From: Hymenobacter cavernae | GTDB lineage: Bacteria > Bacteroidota > Bacteroidia > Cytophagales > Hymenobacteraceae | Direction: 5' to 3' | DNA: 64,000 nt | Assembly (NCBI RefSeq): GCF_014641455.1 | Contig: NZ_BMHT01000002.1 | Span: 879,137 to 943,136 of the forward strand | In this document: positions 25,423-34,677 of the stretch, piece after piece | Layout of the letters: each line of letters begins with the position of its first letter | Position numbering within the stretch: the first letter of the stretch is position 1 | Translations under genes and position numbers: made by a program | Notes under the pieces: generated by a model | The model's database searches: none | The model's input: only the letters and a program-made list of their open reading frames with translations | Told to the model about the DNA's origin: nothing

Positions 25423-28400
25423 ATGAAAAAACATTTATTACTGATGCTGTTGCTGTTGCAGGTTGCCCTGCTTGCTTCAGCACAACAGCGAGCCGTTCAG
25501 GGTATCGTCCGGTCGACGGAGAAAAACGAGGCCTTACCCGGCGTAACGGTCGTGGTAAAAGGCACAACTATCGGTGCGACCACCAACTCGGAGGGTATGT
25601 TCACCCTGTCTATCCCGGCCGGCGACGCTACACTACGCTTTAGCTACATCGGCTTTGTTTCCAAGGATGTTCCCGTTGGTGATAAGACCAAAATCGACGT
25701 AGAATTGTCACCCGATTCTAAGGCACTGGATGATGTTGTGGTAATTGGTTATCAGGCCGTAAACCGCCGCGATGTTACGGGTTCTGTATCTTCAGTTAGC
25801 GCTCAGCAGATCAAAGATATTCCGGTGAACTCGGCCGCGGAAGCCCTAACGGGCCGTTTGGCCGGTGTGCAACTCACCAGCGCTGAAGGCACCCCCGGCA
25901 ACCAGAACGTGCAGGTGCGCGTGCGTGGCGGTGGTTCCGTTACGCAGGACAACTCGCCGCTTTACGTAGTAGACGGTATTCAGATTGAAAACGCATTGAG
26001 CGTAATTGCTCCTCAGGATATTGCCTCTGTTGATGTACTGAAAGATGCCTCCGCTACCGCCATTTACGGTGCTCGTGGCGCCAACGGTGTTGTAATTATC
26101 ACCACGAAGAAGGGTGTTGAAGGAAAGACTGTTATCAGCTATAACGGTTTCGCTGGCTTCCGCCAGATCACGAATACCCTAGGTGTGCTGAAGCCAGATG
26201 ACTACCTGAACTACCAATTCGAGCGTGCCCGCATTATTGGCACTGCTTCCAACGGCCTACCAACCTTTAAGAGTCTGTTTGGTAGCTCCAACTATATGAG
26301 CGATACGATCAGTGGACCAAATGGTGCCCGCAATGCTCCTTTCGTTGATTGGCAGGACAAAGTATTTGGCCGCAGCGCTTTCCAACAAACACACAACGTA
26401 TCTATTGCAGGCGGTGTAAAAGGGACAACCTACTCGCTGAGCCTGACCCGCAACACCGAAGAAGGTATCCAGCGAGGTTCCGATTATACGCGTAACCTGG
26501 TGAACTTCCGCTTCGACACGAAAGCTACCTCGAAGCTGCGTGCTGGCCTGAACATGCGCTTCAACGACCAGGGTACAAACGGCGCCGGCACTTCTACCAG
26601 CGGCTCCAACACGACATCACGCCTACGGAATACGGTTCAATATCAGCCTCTGATTGTTCCTAAAGCGAACGGAACGGTTCTGGACCCAACAGCATTCGAC
26701 CCAGAGTTCTTGCAGTACTCTTCGTTGTCTAACCCAATTGTTACGATTGATAACGAGTATCGCAACGAAAAGCGCCGCACCGTTAACATTGGCGCTAACG
26801 CTGCCCTTGATCTGGCAAAAGGCCTGACCTTCCGCTCAACGGCTGGCTTCGACATCACCAACATCGGCCTGAACACGTTCAATGGCCAGTACTCGCCTAC
26901 GATCCGTCAGGCTTCAGGTGGCTACGCTGAGTTGCCCTTCGCTACTATCACGACTACCACGCAGAATACGCTCAACAACTCGAACGTGTTGGACTACAGC
27001 GTTACTAAAGGTGTGCATTCTATTGGCGTACTGCTAGGTGAAGAAATCTATCAGCAGCGTAACAATCAGCAGTACATCCAGACGAACTTTCTGCCGCTAG
27101 ACATTACTGCGGAGCGTGCCTTGGCTAACATTAACCAAGGTGTACTGCCCGCTGGCCAGACGTCGCAGCCTGTACTGCCGCAGACCAGCATCCCGCAGGA
27201 TTACCGTTTGCTGTCCGGCTTTGGCCGTCTGACGTACTCCTACGATGATAAGTACCTGTTTACGGGTACGTTCCGGGTCGATGGCTCTTCTAAATTCCCG
27301 AAGGGGAACAAAACCGGCATCTTCCCTGGCGCTTCGCTAGCGTGGCGTATCTCGCGTGAGAACTTCTTCAAAGATGTATCCGCTATATCAGACCTGAAGT
27401 TGCGCCTGAGCTACGGTGAGGCTGGTAATAACCGCATCAACGACTTCCTGTACGACCAGCTTTTCCAAGCTGGCAGCGCTCCATATGCGCTCAACCACAG
27501 CATCGTGAACGGATCGGCTCCGACCAGCTTGGCTAACCCCAACCTAAAGTGGGAATCAACGACTTCGCGTAACATCGGTATTGACGTGGCTTTGCTCGAT
27601 AACCGTGTACAGTTCACGGCGGATGCCTACTACAACACAACCCACGATCTGCTACTCAACAAGCCGATCCCTGCCTTCCTAGGTTATACCTCGCAATTGC
27701 AGAATATCGGTGAAACTTCCAACCGTGGAGTAGAGCTTCAATTGACTGCTACAATTATCCAGAACAAGAACTTTACCTGGACGGCTACGGCAAACTCCTC
27801 GTTCAACCGCGGCCGTATTGAGAGCCTAGGTGGTGACCAGCGCGAAATTCCGGCTATTGCTTCCGGCTGGGCTGGTTCCGAAGCTAGGTTGATTCCTGAC
27901 TATGTAGCGCGGGTTGGACAGCCTGTAGGACAGATGTACGGCTATATCACGGATGGTTTCCTGACTGCTGACGACTTCACGGGCTATACTCCTTCGACTA
28001 CGGCCGGTGCACTTGGTAGCTGGACCCTAAACCCGGATAAAACATATGTGAATGCCTCAGGGGTAACTGGTGAATCCACGCCGCGTCCGGGCCTGATCAA
28101 GCTCAAAGACCTGAACGGTGACAATACCATTGATGACAATGACCGCACGGTTATCGGCAACGCCAACCCGAAAGCAGTAGGCGGTTTGAACCAGCAGTTC
28201 ACGTTCAAGAACTTCGATGCCAGCATCTTCCTCAACTTCGTGTTGGGCAATGACGTCTACAACGCCAACAAAATCGAGTTTACATCGAACACGGCTAACA
28301 CTTCGTTCAGCAACCTACTCGACGTTATGAGCGACCGTTACCGTATCTTGGAAGCTGATGGCAGCGAGATTACCTCACTGGAACGTCTGCGTCAGGTAAA

Positions 28401-28710
28401 CCAAGGGGCTAAAATCTGGACGCCTACTCGAAACTACTTCTTGCACTCGTGGGCCGTAGAAGATGGTTCGTTCCTGCGCGTAAACAACGTAACCCTAGGT
28501 TACACGCTACCCAAGACGTTGACTTCGCGTGCCAAGATTTCGAGCCTGCGCTTCTACGTGACGGCCAGCAATCTGTACACCTTCACTAAGTACACGGGCT
28601 ACGACCCCGAGGTGAATACCCGTCGCAATTCGCCGCTCACCCCAGGCGTTGATTATGCTGCTTATCCACGCAGCCGCGCCTTCCTCTTCGGCGTGAATCT
28701 TTCTCTCTAA
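25423..28710 (+). CDS. SusC/RagA family TonB-linked outer-membrane transporter
   Basis: A 1095-residue TonB-dependent transporter that should carry pectin oligosaccharides across the outer membrane together with the SusD-like lipoprotein. After the signal peptide (MKKHLLLMLLLLQVALLASA) comes a carboxypeptidase-regulatory-like domain (VQGIVRSTEKNEALPGVTVVVKG). The plug domain follows with LDDVVVIGYQ, the usual SusC TonB-box region, VRVRGGGSV, PLYVVDGI and DASATAIYGARGANGVVIITTKKG. The remaining 800 residues are barrel, ending in a typical SusC C-terminus (SRAFLFGVNLSL). It is followed 26 bases later by the susD-like gene, the standard paired arrangement. Confidence 0.96.
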   Translation: MKKHLLLMLLLLQVALLASAQQRAVQGIVRSTEKNEALPGVTVVVKGTTIGATTNSEGMFTLSIPAGDATLRFSYIGFVSKDVPVGDKTKIDVELSPDSKALDDVVVIGYQAVNRRDVTGSVSSVSAQQIKDIPVNSAAEALTGRLAGVQLTSAEGTPGNQNVQVRVRGGGSVTQDNSPLYVVDGIQIENALSVIAPQDIASVDVLKDASATAIYGARGANGVVIITTKKGVEGKTVISYNGFAGFRQITNTLGVLKPDDYLNYQFERARIIGTASNGLPTFKSLFGSSNYMSDTISGPNGARNAPFVDWQDKVFGRSAFQQTHNVSIAGGVKGTTYSLSLTRNTEEGIQRGSDYTRNLVNFRFDTKATSKLRAGLNMRFNDQGTNGAGTSTSGSNTTSRLRNTVQYQPLIVPKANGTVLDPTAFDPEFLQYSSLSNPIVTIDNEYRNEKRRTVNIGANAALDLAKGLTFRSTAGFDITNIGLNTFNGQYSPTIRQASGGYAELPFATITTTTQNTLNNSNVLDYSVTKGVHSIGVLLGEEIYQQRNNQQYIQTNFLPLDITAERALANINQGVLPAGQTSQPVLPQTSIPQDYRLLSGFGRLTYSYDDKYLFTGTFRVDGSSKFPKGNKTGIFPGASLAWRISRENFFKDVSAISDLKLRLSYGEAGNNRINDFLYDQLFQAGSAPYALNHSIVNGSAPTSLANPNLKWESTTSRNIGIDVALLDNRVQFTADAYYNTTHDLLLNKPIPAFLGYTSQLQNIGETSNRGVELQLTATIIQNKNFTWTATANSSFNRGRIESLGGDQREIPAIASGWAGSEARLIPDYVARVGQPVGQMYGYITDGFLTADDFTGYTPSTTAGALGSWTLNPDKTYVNASGVTGESTPRPGLIKLKDLNGDNTIDDNDRTVIGNANPKAVGGLNQQFTFKNFDASIFLNFVLGNDVYNANKIEFTSNTANTSFSNLLDVMSDRYRILEADGSEITSLERLRQVNQGAKIWTPTRNYFLHSWAVEDGSFLRVNNVTLGYTLPKTLTSRAKISSLRFYVTASNLYTFTKYTGYDPEVNTRRNSPLTPGVDYAAYPRSRAFLFGVNLSL

Positions 28711-28736
28711 CTTCTATTCGGATCTCGATCTTATAT

Positions 28737-30617
28737 ATGAAATCGTTTCTTCCCTTCCGAGCCACCGTCGTTGCCCTAGCAATAGCTAGCTCCGCTGGCC
28801 TGGTGTCTTCTTGCAAGGACTATCTCGAGGTGGAGCCAGTGGCTCTGAATACGACCGCTTATACCTTCAGCACAGTAGCGGGTGCAACATCCGCTGTTAT
28901 CGGTGCCTACGATCCACTCTCCGGTGACCAAGGTTATGGCACTCGATTGAGCATGTACTTCCCTTACGATACCGATGAGATGATCGGTTCATCGGGGGCT
29001 GCTGACGGCGGGCGCCGCAGTATCGCACGCTACAGCGCTCTTGCTACCAACTCCGAAATTAACAACCCTTGGAACCAGTTGTATCAGGGGGTCGAGCGCA
29101 CGAATATTTGCATTCAGCAGATTCCGCAAATGGCTGCCTATACCACTGGATCAGCGGCCGATACCGCGGCGCTGCACCGTCTGCACGGCGAAGCGCTGAC
29201 ACTGCGGGCACAGTATCTCTTCGAGCTTGTGCGTAACTGGGGTGATGTACCGGTGCAGTACACCCCATCCGTATCTGGACAGGATTTCAACTTGCCCAAT
29301 ATTGACCGCAATGAGACGCTGTCGCATATAATTGATGATCTGCTACAAGCTGAGAAGCTCGTGCCGTGGCGCTCACGTGCTGGTACGGCTAGCGAGCGTA
29401 TTACTAAAGGTGCAGTAAAAGCGTTGCGCGCTCGGATTGCCCTGTTCCGTGGAGGCTACTCATTGAAGGGTAGACAGATGGTCCGTCCGTCCGATTACTT
29501 GGACTACTACCGAATTGCCCGCCAGGAGTGCGTCGATATGATGACGCCAACTGCCCGGACGGAACATAAGCTGAATACCACTTTTAAAGAGGTGTTCCAA
29601 AGCATCAACGAACTACGTCCGGAACCTGCCAACGAAATCATGTTCCAGGTGGGTATGGCTACGGCCACGGTTGCTTCAGGTAGTAAGTTAGGTTATTACA
29701 ACGGCCCACGTCTGCGGAATGCGACGGGTACGTATGGCTCTACGCAGGGCGCTGTTACAATTGCGCCGCCTTACTTCTACGCCTTCGACTCGACCGATAC
29801 ACGTCGTGACATCACGATTACCACGTACGAAATAGGTGCTACCAGCAACTTCCAATCGGGTGTAGCTTTGAATGCTATAACCGACGGTAAGTTCCGCCGC
29901 GACTGGCACACGCCTGCTGTAACCGGCTCCGTTAACTACCTAGATTACAACTGGCCTATCATTCGCTACGCCGACGTGCTGCTCATGTTTGCCGAAGCTG
30001 AGAACGAGCTGAACGGTCCGACGCAGGCTGCTCAGGATGCTTTGATGGAAGTACGCACTCGTGCTTACGCCGGAAACCGTAGCCGAGCTATGCTGACTCT
30101 GACGCAAGCAGGCTTCAACCTGAGCGGCAAAGAAGACTTCTTCAAGACTCTGGTGAACGAACGTTACCTAGAGTTCGGTAGTGAAGGAATTCGTAAGTAC
30201 GACCTGTTGCGTTGGAACCTGTTGGATGCCAAGCTGACCGAAGTGAAAGCCAACATCGAGAAGATGGCCAAAGGCGAAGCACCGTACCAGAATGTACCGC
30301 TGTATATGTACTATCGGACGCCTAGTGCCAGCCCCTTACAGTGGAGCCGCTCATTCTTCCGGCCTTCACCCACTAACACGACTGCACCTAGCGGTACTAC
30401 GCGCGTGAACTGGCGGCAGGCGATTGATGCACAATATGTTGCGAACACAAAGCCTGTAAATACGGTGTACAAACTTACTCCAACGGCAACTCAGGTCATA
30501 AGTGTTGCTTCGGGTCTGGCTGCCGAATACGTGCCTGGCAAGGGCAAAGAGTTGCTGCCTATTCCGCAGGCTACGCTCAGCTCCGATCCGGCGCTGGTAC
30601 AAAACGAAGGCTACTAA
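28737..30617 (+). CDS. SusD/RagB family nutrient-binding lipoprotein
   Basis: A surface lipoprotein of 626 residues that forms the lid of the SusC transporter and binds the glycan. The signal peptide ends in the lipobox LVSSC near residue 26, followed by KDYLEVEP, a hallmark of SusD starts. TPR-like helices include GEALTLRAQYLFELVRNWGDVP and the C-terminal segments IRYADVLLMFAEAENEL, VNERYLEFGSEGIRKYDLLRW and KELLPIPQATL, all typical of the family. It directly follows susC, and a long perfect hairpin separates it from the cupin gene. Confidence 0.96.
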   Translation: MKSFLPFRATVVALAIASSAGLVSSCKDYLEVEPVALNTTAYTFSTVAGATSAVIGAYDPLSGDQGYGTRLSMYFPYDTDEMIGSSGAADGGRRSIARYSALATNSEINNPWNQLYQGVERTNICIQQIPQMAAYTTGSAADTAALHRLHGEALTLRAQYLFELVRNWGDVPVQYTPSVSGQDFNLPNIDRNETLSHIIDDLLQAEKLVPWRSRAGTASERITKGAVKALRARIALFRGGYSLKGRQMVRPSDYLDYYRIARQECVDMMTPTARTEHKLNTTFKEVFQSINELRPEPANEIMFQVGMATATVASGSKLGYYNGPRLRNATGTYGSTQGAVTIAPPYFYAFDSTDTRRDITITTYEIGATSNFQSGVALNAITDGKFRRDWHTPAVTGSVNYLDYNWPIIRYADVLLMFAEAENELNGPTQAAQDALMEVRTRAYAGNRSRAMLTLTQAGFNLSGKEDFFKTLVNERYLEFGSEGIRKYDLLRWNLLDAKLTEVKANIEKMAKGEAPYQNVPLYMYYRTPSASPLQWSRSFFRPSPTNTTAPSGTTRVNWRQAIDAQYVANTKPVNTVYKLTPTATQVISVASGLAAEYVPGKGKELLPIPQATLSSDPALVQNEGY

Positions 30618-30629
30618 AGCAAACAGCTG

Positions 30630-30676
30630 GACTGAGCTACGGAATATTGCCATTGGCAATATTCCGTAGCTCAGTC
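30630..30676 (+). repeat. Perfect 22-bp hairpin between susD and kdgF
   Basis: Bases 30630-30651 pair without mismatch with 30655-30676 across a three-base loop. There is no T tract after it, so it may stop exonucleases or mark a processing site and thereby set SusCD mRNA levels above those of the enzymes, rather than terminate transcription. Confidence 0.75.
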
Positions 30677-30702
30677 AGTAACAGTTCGAAACTTTATTTC
30701 TC

Positions 30703-31044
30703 ATGACTCCTGCTTCAACCGACTTCTTTCTGCAAGACGATGCGCAACCCTGGCAAACCGTAGGCGAGGGTATCCGGCGCAAGGTGCTTACCTACGAGGC
30801 TAGCCTGATGCTGGTGAAAGTGTCTTTTGAAGCTGGTAGCGTTGGAGCCTTGCACCAGCATGTGCATACCCAGATGAGCTACGTTGAGAGTGGCGTTTTT
30901 GAAGTGGTAGTCGGTGATGAGCAACGAGCACTGAAAGCTGGTGACACTTTCTATGCACCGTCCAACGTCTGGCACGGAGTATTTTGTCAGGAAGCAGGTG
31001 TATTATTAGATGTATTCACGCCCATGCGCGAAGATTTCGTGTAA
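30703..31044 (+). CDS. kdgF: KdgF-like cupin (unsaturated uronate ketonisation)
   Basis: A single-domain cupin of 113 residues. KdgF proteins speed the conversion of 4,5-unsaturated galacturonate, the end product of pectate lyases, into its keto form. The metal-binding cupin motif is visible as GALHQHVHTQMSYVESGVFEV near residue 47, with the second motif APSNVWHGVF near 88. There is no signal peptide, so it acts in the cytosol. The location between susCD and the methylesterase-lyase gene fits. The next enzymes of that branch (KduI, KduD) are not in this window. Confidence 0.85.
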   Translation: MTPASTDFFLQDDAQPWQTVGEGIRRKVLTYEASLMLVKVSFEAGSVGALHQHVHTQMSYVESGVFEVVVGDEQRALKAGDTFYAPSNVWHGVFCQEAGVLLDVFTPMREDFV

Positions 31045-31069
31045 CCTATTAGCCTTACTGGCCTCACGC

Positions 31070-33127
31070 ATGAAGCGATTTTGGTATTTATTGATCTTGT
31101 CGTTGAGCCTGACAGTGGGAGCTTCTCCCATTGCTCAGGCTCAACAAGTTATTGTGGCATCGGATGGTTCGGGTGCATTCCGGACTATTCAGGAAGCCGT
31201 TAACAGCTTGCCCGCTCAATCGACGCAGTTGCGGACCATCTTCATCAAGAATGGCACCTACCGCGAGAAGGTGTTTATTGATGGTAAAAACAACCTAGCT
31301 CTTAAAGGAGAAAGCGAAAAAGGGGTAATTTTAACCAATGCACAAGCGCGCGACGCCTGGTACTGCGACCCCCAGTCGCACGCCAATGACTGGGGTGTGG
31401 CGACGCTGAACATGCGCAACAGCCCCGATGTGACACTGGAAAACCTGTCCGTCATTAACAGCTACGGCTTTGACGCAACGGGTGAAGTAACTATCGATTG
31501 CCCGACCGCTTCCGGCGGTAAAAAAATGATCAGCAAGACTGGGCACCAAATGGCGCTTCGGACGATGCCGGGCACGATCCGCCTCATTGTTCGCCATTGT
31601 ACGTTTCGGGCCCTAGGTGGCGACACGGTAAGCCCCTGGGACGTGGAAGCCGGCTTGTATTACTTCATCGACTGCACCATGGAAGGAGGCGTCGATTTTT
31701 ATTGCCCGCGTGGCTGGGCTTACGCAGAGAACTGCCGCTTTATCTGCCACAGCCAAGAGGCCGCTATTTGGCACGATGGCTCGGGCAACAAAGACGAAAA
31801 GACGGTATTGAAGAACTGCACCTTCGAAGGTGATGACAACTTCAAGCTAGGTCGCTTTCATCGGGAGTCTCAGTTGTACTTAATTAACTGCCGCTTCCCG
31901 AAGAACATGGCCGACGCTGATATTTACCAGGCGAAGTCCGGGCCCGGAACTCCGCTTTGGGGAAGACGCGTGTACTACTATAATTGCCGCCGCAAAGGCG
32001 GGGATTATGCGTGGCACAAAGACAACCTAGCTACAGCGGCTGATGCACCTAGCCCTAAGCAAATCACGGCGAACTGGACATTTGGCGGCCGCTGGAATAT
32101 TGACAAGAAAGCAGTAGCCCTAGCTGCTCCTGTTCCCGTGGCAGTAGTTAAAGATTCAGTTGCCGAGCGCATGTTAATCTTTCAGCGCGGTGTGGGCGGT
32201 TGGCCTAAAGCCATTGATGGGGTAAAAGTAAGCTATGAGCATACGCTTAGTGTGGCTGAAAAAGTGAATGCCCGTAAAGAGTCGAGCCATCCCGATGCCA
32301 CCATCGACAACAACGCTACCACCCGCGAAATCCGCTATTTACTGGCGGCGGCTCATCGCACCGGCAACATGACTTACCGCAACGCGGCGGAAAACGGAAT
32401 TCGCTACCTGTTGAAGATGCAGTACCCGAATGGCGGCTTTCCGCAATACTATCCTGATCACAGTTTATACCGGCACCAGATCACCTACAACGACAACGCG
32501 ATGCTACGCGCTTTGCAGATTTTGCGCGACCTAGTGGAGCAAAAAGGTGATTTTACGCTGGTTGATCAGGCATTGGTACCGCAGGCAAAGCTAGCGGTGG
32601 AGCGTGGCATTGATTGCATTCTAAAGACACAGTACATGCAGAATGGTAAGCTCACTGCTTGGTGTGCGCAGCATGATGAGAAAACGCTCCTACCAGCTAA
32701 AGCACGCGCTTTTGAGCTAGCTTCCCTCAGCGGCGATGAAACCGTGGAGATTGTGAAGTTTCTGATAGATGTTGATAATCCCTCAACAGAGGTCCGAAAA
32801 TCGATTGACAGCGCAGTGGCGTGGCTCAATGAAGTGAAGATTTCAGGCTATACCGTCAAAGACATCAAAGACCCAAGTCAGCCCACGGGGCGCGACCGAG
32901 TGATGGTACCCGAAGCAGGTTCTACCATTTGGGCCCGCTTCTATGATCTGGAAACCAACAAACCCATCTATGTGGGGCGGAATTCGGAAAAGAAAAATAC
33001 TTTAGCCGAAATAGAGAATGAACGGCGCGCCGGCTATCTCTACCTAGGTACCTGGCCCGAGAAACTGCTGACCAAAGATTATCCGGCCTGGCAGCAAAAA
33101 TGGGGAAAAGGCAGCAGTAAATTATAA
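31070..33127 (+). CDS. Fused pectin methylesterase (CE8) and PL10 pectate lyase
   Basis: A secreted two-domain enzyme of 685 residues. After the signal peptide (MKRFWYLLILSLSLTVGASPIAQA), residues 25-335 form a CE8-type beta-helix that would remove methyl esters: FRTIQEAVNSLP, GTYREKVFI, GGDTVSPW, GGVDFYCPRGWAYAENC and KLGRFHRE. The catalytic Asp residues and Arg seem kept, while the usual QDTLY, VDFIFG and LGRPW forms are altered. Residues 365-685 match pectate lyase family 10: VGGWPKAIDG, ATIDNNATTREIRYL, NGGFPQYYP and a C-terminal RFYDLETNKPIYVGRN. Joining both steps on one chain couples de-esterification to cleavage. ATG 31070 starts the signal peptide; 31010 overlaps kdgF. Confidence 0.9.
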   Translation: MKRFWYLLILSLSLTVGASPIAQAQQVIVASDGSGAFRTIQEAVNSLPAQSTQLRTIFIKNGTYREKVFIDGKNNLALKGESEKGVILTNAQARDAWYCDPQSHANDWGVATLNMRNSPDVTLENLSVINSYGFDATGEVTIDCPTASGGKKMISKTGHQMALRTMPGTIRLIVRHCTFRALGGDTVSPWDVEAGLYYFIDCTMEGGVDFYCPRGWAYAENCRFICHSQEAAIWHDGSGNKDEKTVLKNCTFEGDDNFKLGRFHRESQLYLINCRFPKNMADADIYQAKSGPGTPLWGRRVYYYNCRRKGGDYAWHKDNLATAADAPSPKQITANWTFGGRWNIDKKAVALAAPVPVAVVKDSVAERMLIFQRGVGGWPKAIDGVKVSYEHTLSVAEKVNARKESSHPDATIDNNATTREIRYLLAAAHRTGNMTYRNAAENGIRYLLKMQYPNGGFPQYYPDHSLYRHQITYNDNAMLRALQILRDLVEQKGDFTLVDQALVPQAKLAVERGIDCILKTQYMQNGKLTAWCAQHDEKTLLPAKARAFELASLSGDETVEIVKFLIDVDNPSTEVRKSIDSAVAWLNEVKISGYTVKDIKDPSQPTGRDRVMVPEAGSTIWARFYDLETNKPIYVGRNSEKKNTLAEIENERRAGYLYLGTWPEKLLTKDYPAWQQKWGKGSSKL

Positions 33128-33153
33128 CCAAAGCACAAGCGTAAGATCACAAA

Positions 33154-34677
33154 ATGAAGCACTTATCTCGCTCTCTTGAGGCTAGCCTAACCGAGGCGCC
33201 CGTGGCATTGCCGGAGGAAAAACTATTCGACCTGCCCGAAAAAGTAATTCAGTTCGGTACCGGCGTACTACTGCGCGGCTTGCCGGACTTTCTCATTGAC
33301 AAGGCCAACCGCCAAGGTATTTTCAACGGCCGCATCGTTGTGGTGAAATCGACCGACGGAGGCGATATTGAGGCCTTTAATCGGCAGGATGGCATGTACA
33401 CGGTTTGCATCCGGGGTATCGAAGATGGACAAACCATAAATGAAAATGTCGTTTGCTCGTCTATTAGCCGTGTGCTATCGGCGAAAAGCCAGTGGAATGA
33501 AATCCTGAAGTGCGCGGCTAACCCCGATTTGCAGGTTGTAATTTCTAATACCACGGAGGTCGGCATTCAGCTCGTGCCCGACGATATTCATCAGGCGCCG
33601 CCACAATCGTTTCCCGGCAAGCTCCTCGCTTTCCTGTATGCTCGCTTTCAGGCTTTTAAAGGCGATAAGTCGAAGGGCTTGGTTATCGTGCCGACGGAGC
33701 TTATTCCCGAAAACGGCAGCAAGTTGGAGGCTATCCTGCTGGAGCTTGCGCACCGCAATGGGCTCGAAAGCGAGTTTATGGATTGGCTGGAAGCTGCCAA
33801 TACCTGCTGTAACTCGCTGGTCGACCGCATTGTACCGGGTAAGCCCGATGCCGCTACCTACCGCACCATCACCGAGCAGCTAGGTTACGAAGACGACCTG
33901 CTGACGATGTCGGAGGCTTTCCTGCTGTGGGCCATTCAGGGCGATGAGCGGGTGAAATCAATCTTGTCGTTTCAGGAGGTCGATAAGGGGGTTGTGGTGC
34001 AGCCAGACATCAATCTGTTTCGCGAGCTGAAGTTGCGTTTGCTCAACGGCACGCACACGCTAAGCTGTGGCCTAGCTTTCCTGAGCGGCTTCGAAGCGGT
34101 GCGCGCTGCCATGGAAGATGACACGTTGGGTACTTTTATCAGCAATCTGATGTTAGCTGATTTGCTGCCTGGTATTCCGTATCCGGTGGATGAAAAAGTG
34201 GCGCAACGCTTTGGCTTGCAGGTGATGGACCGTTTCCGCAACCCCTTCGTGGAGCACCGCTGGATTGCCATCACCATGCAATACACCATGAAGATGCAGA
34301 TGCGCAATATTCCTACTCTGATGCACTACTACAAGCGCTTCAATGCGGTGCCGGAGTGCATGGCCCTAGGTTTTGCGGCCTATCTGCTATTTATGAAAGG
34401 TACTGAGCAGCGCGACAATATGTGGTATGGCCAGGCGAACGGGGCCGAGTATCCTATTCAGGATGAAAAGGCGGGCTATTTTGCTGACCTTTGGGCGCGC
34501 CTCAACTCCGACGAGCTAGCCACTACCGTACTGCAAAATCAAACCCTCTGGGGGCATGATCTGACCCAGCTACCCGGCTTCGGCAAGCAGGTAAGTGACT
34601 ACCTGCAAAAGATGCTGGAAGCAGGTGCATACCCGACAGTAGCAGCATATTTCAACAAAAAGGTTCTTGCTAAGTAA
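33154..34677 (+). CDS. uxaB: Tagaturonate reductase (altronate oxidoreductase)
   Basis: Reduces tagaturonate to altronate with NADH in the cytosolic galacturonate pathway. The 507-residue product belongs to the mannitol/altronate dehydrogenase family: VIQFGTGVLLRGLPDFLIDKAN carries the dinucleotide-binding region, followed by VVISNTTEVGI near residue 133. The C-terminal domain includes LKLRLLNGTHTLSCGLAFLSG with the catalytic Lys/Asn/His surroundings (KLRxLNGxH). The stop codon is directly followed by the start codon of uxaA, so the two are translated together. Confidence 0.95.
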   Translation: MKHLSRSLEASLTEAPVALPEEKLFDLPEKVIQFGTGVLLRGLPDFLIDKANRQGIFNGRIVVVKSTDGGDIEAFNRQDGMYTVCIRGIEDGQTINENVVCSSISRVLSAKSQWNEILKCAANPDLQVVISNTTEVGIQLVPDDIHQAPPQSFPGKLLAFLYARFQAFKGDKSKGLVIVPTELIPENGSKLEAILLELAHRNGLESEFMDWLEAANTCCNSLVDRIVPGKPDAATYRTITEQLGYEDDLLTMSEAFLLWAIQGDERVKSILSFQEVDKGVVVQPDINLFRELKLRLLNGTHTLSCGLAFLSGFEAVRAAMEDDTLGTFISNLMLADLLPGIPYPVDEKVAQRFGLQVMDRFRNPFVEHRWIAITMQYTMKMQMRNIPTLMHYYKRFNAVPECMALGFAAYLLFMKGTEQRDNMWYGQANGAEYPIQDEKAGYFADLWARLNSDELATTVLQNQTLWGHDLTQLPGFGKQVSDYLQKMLEAGAYPTVAAYFNKKVLAK

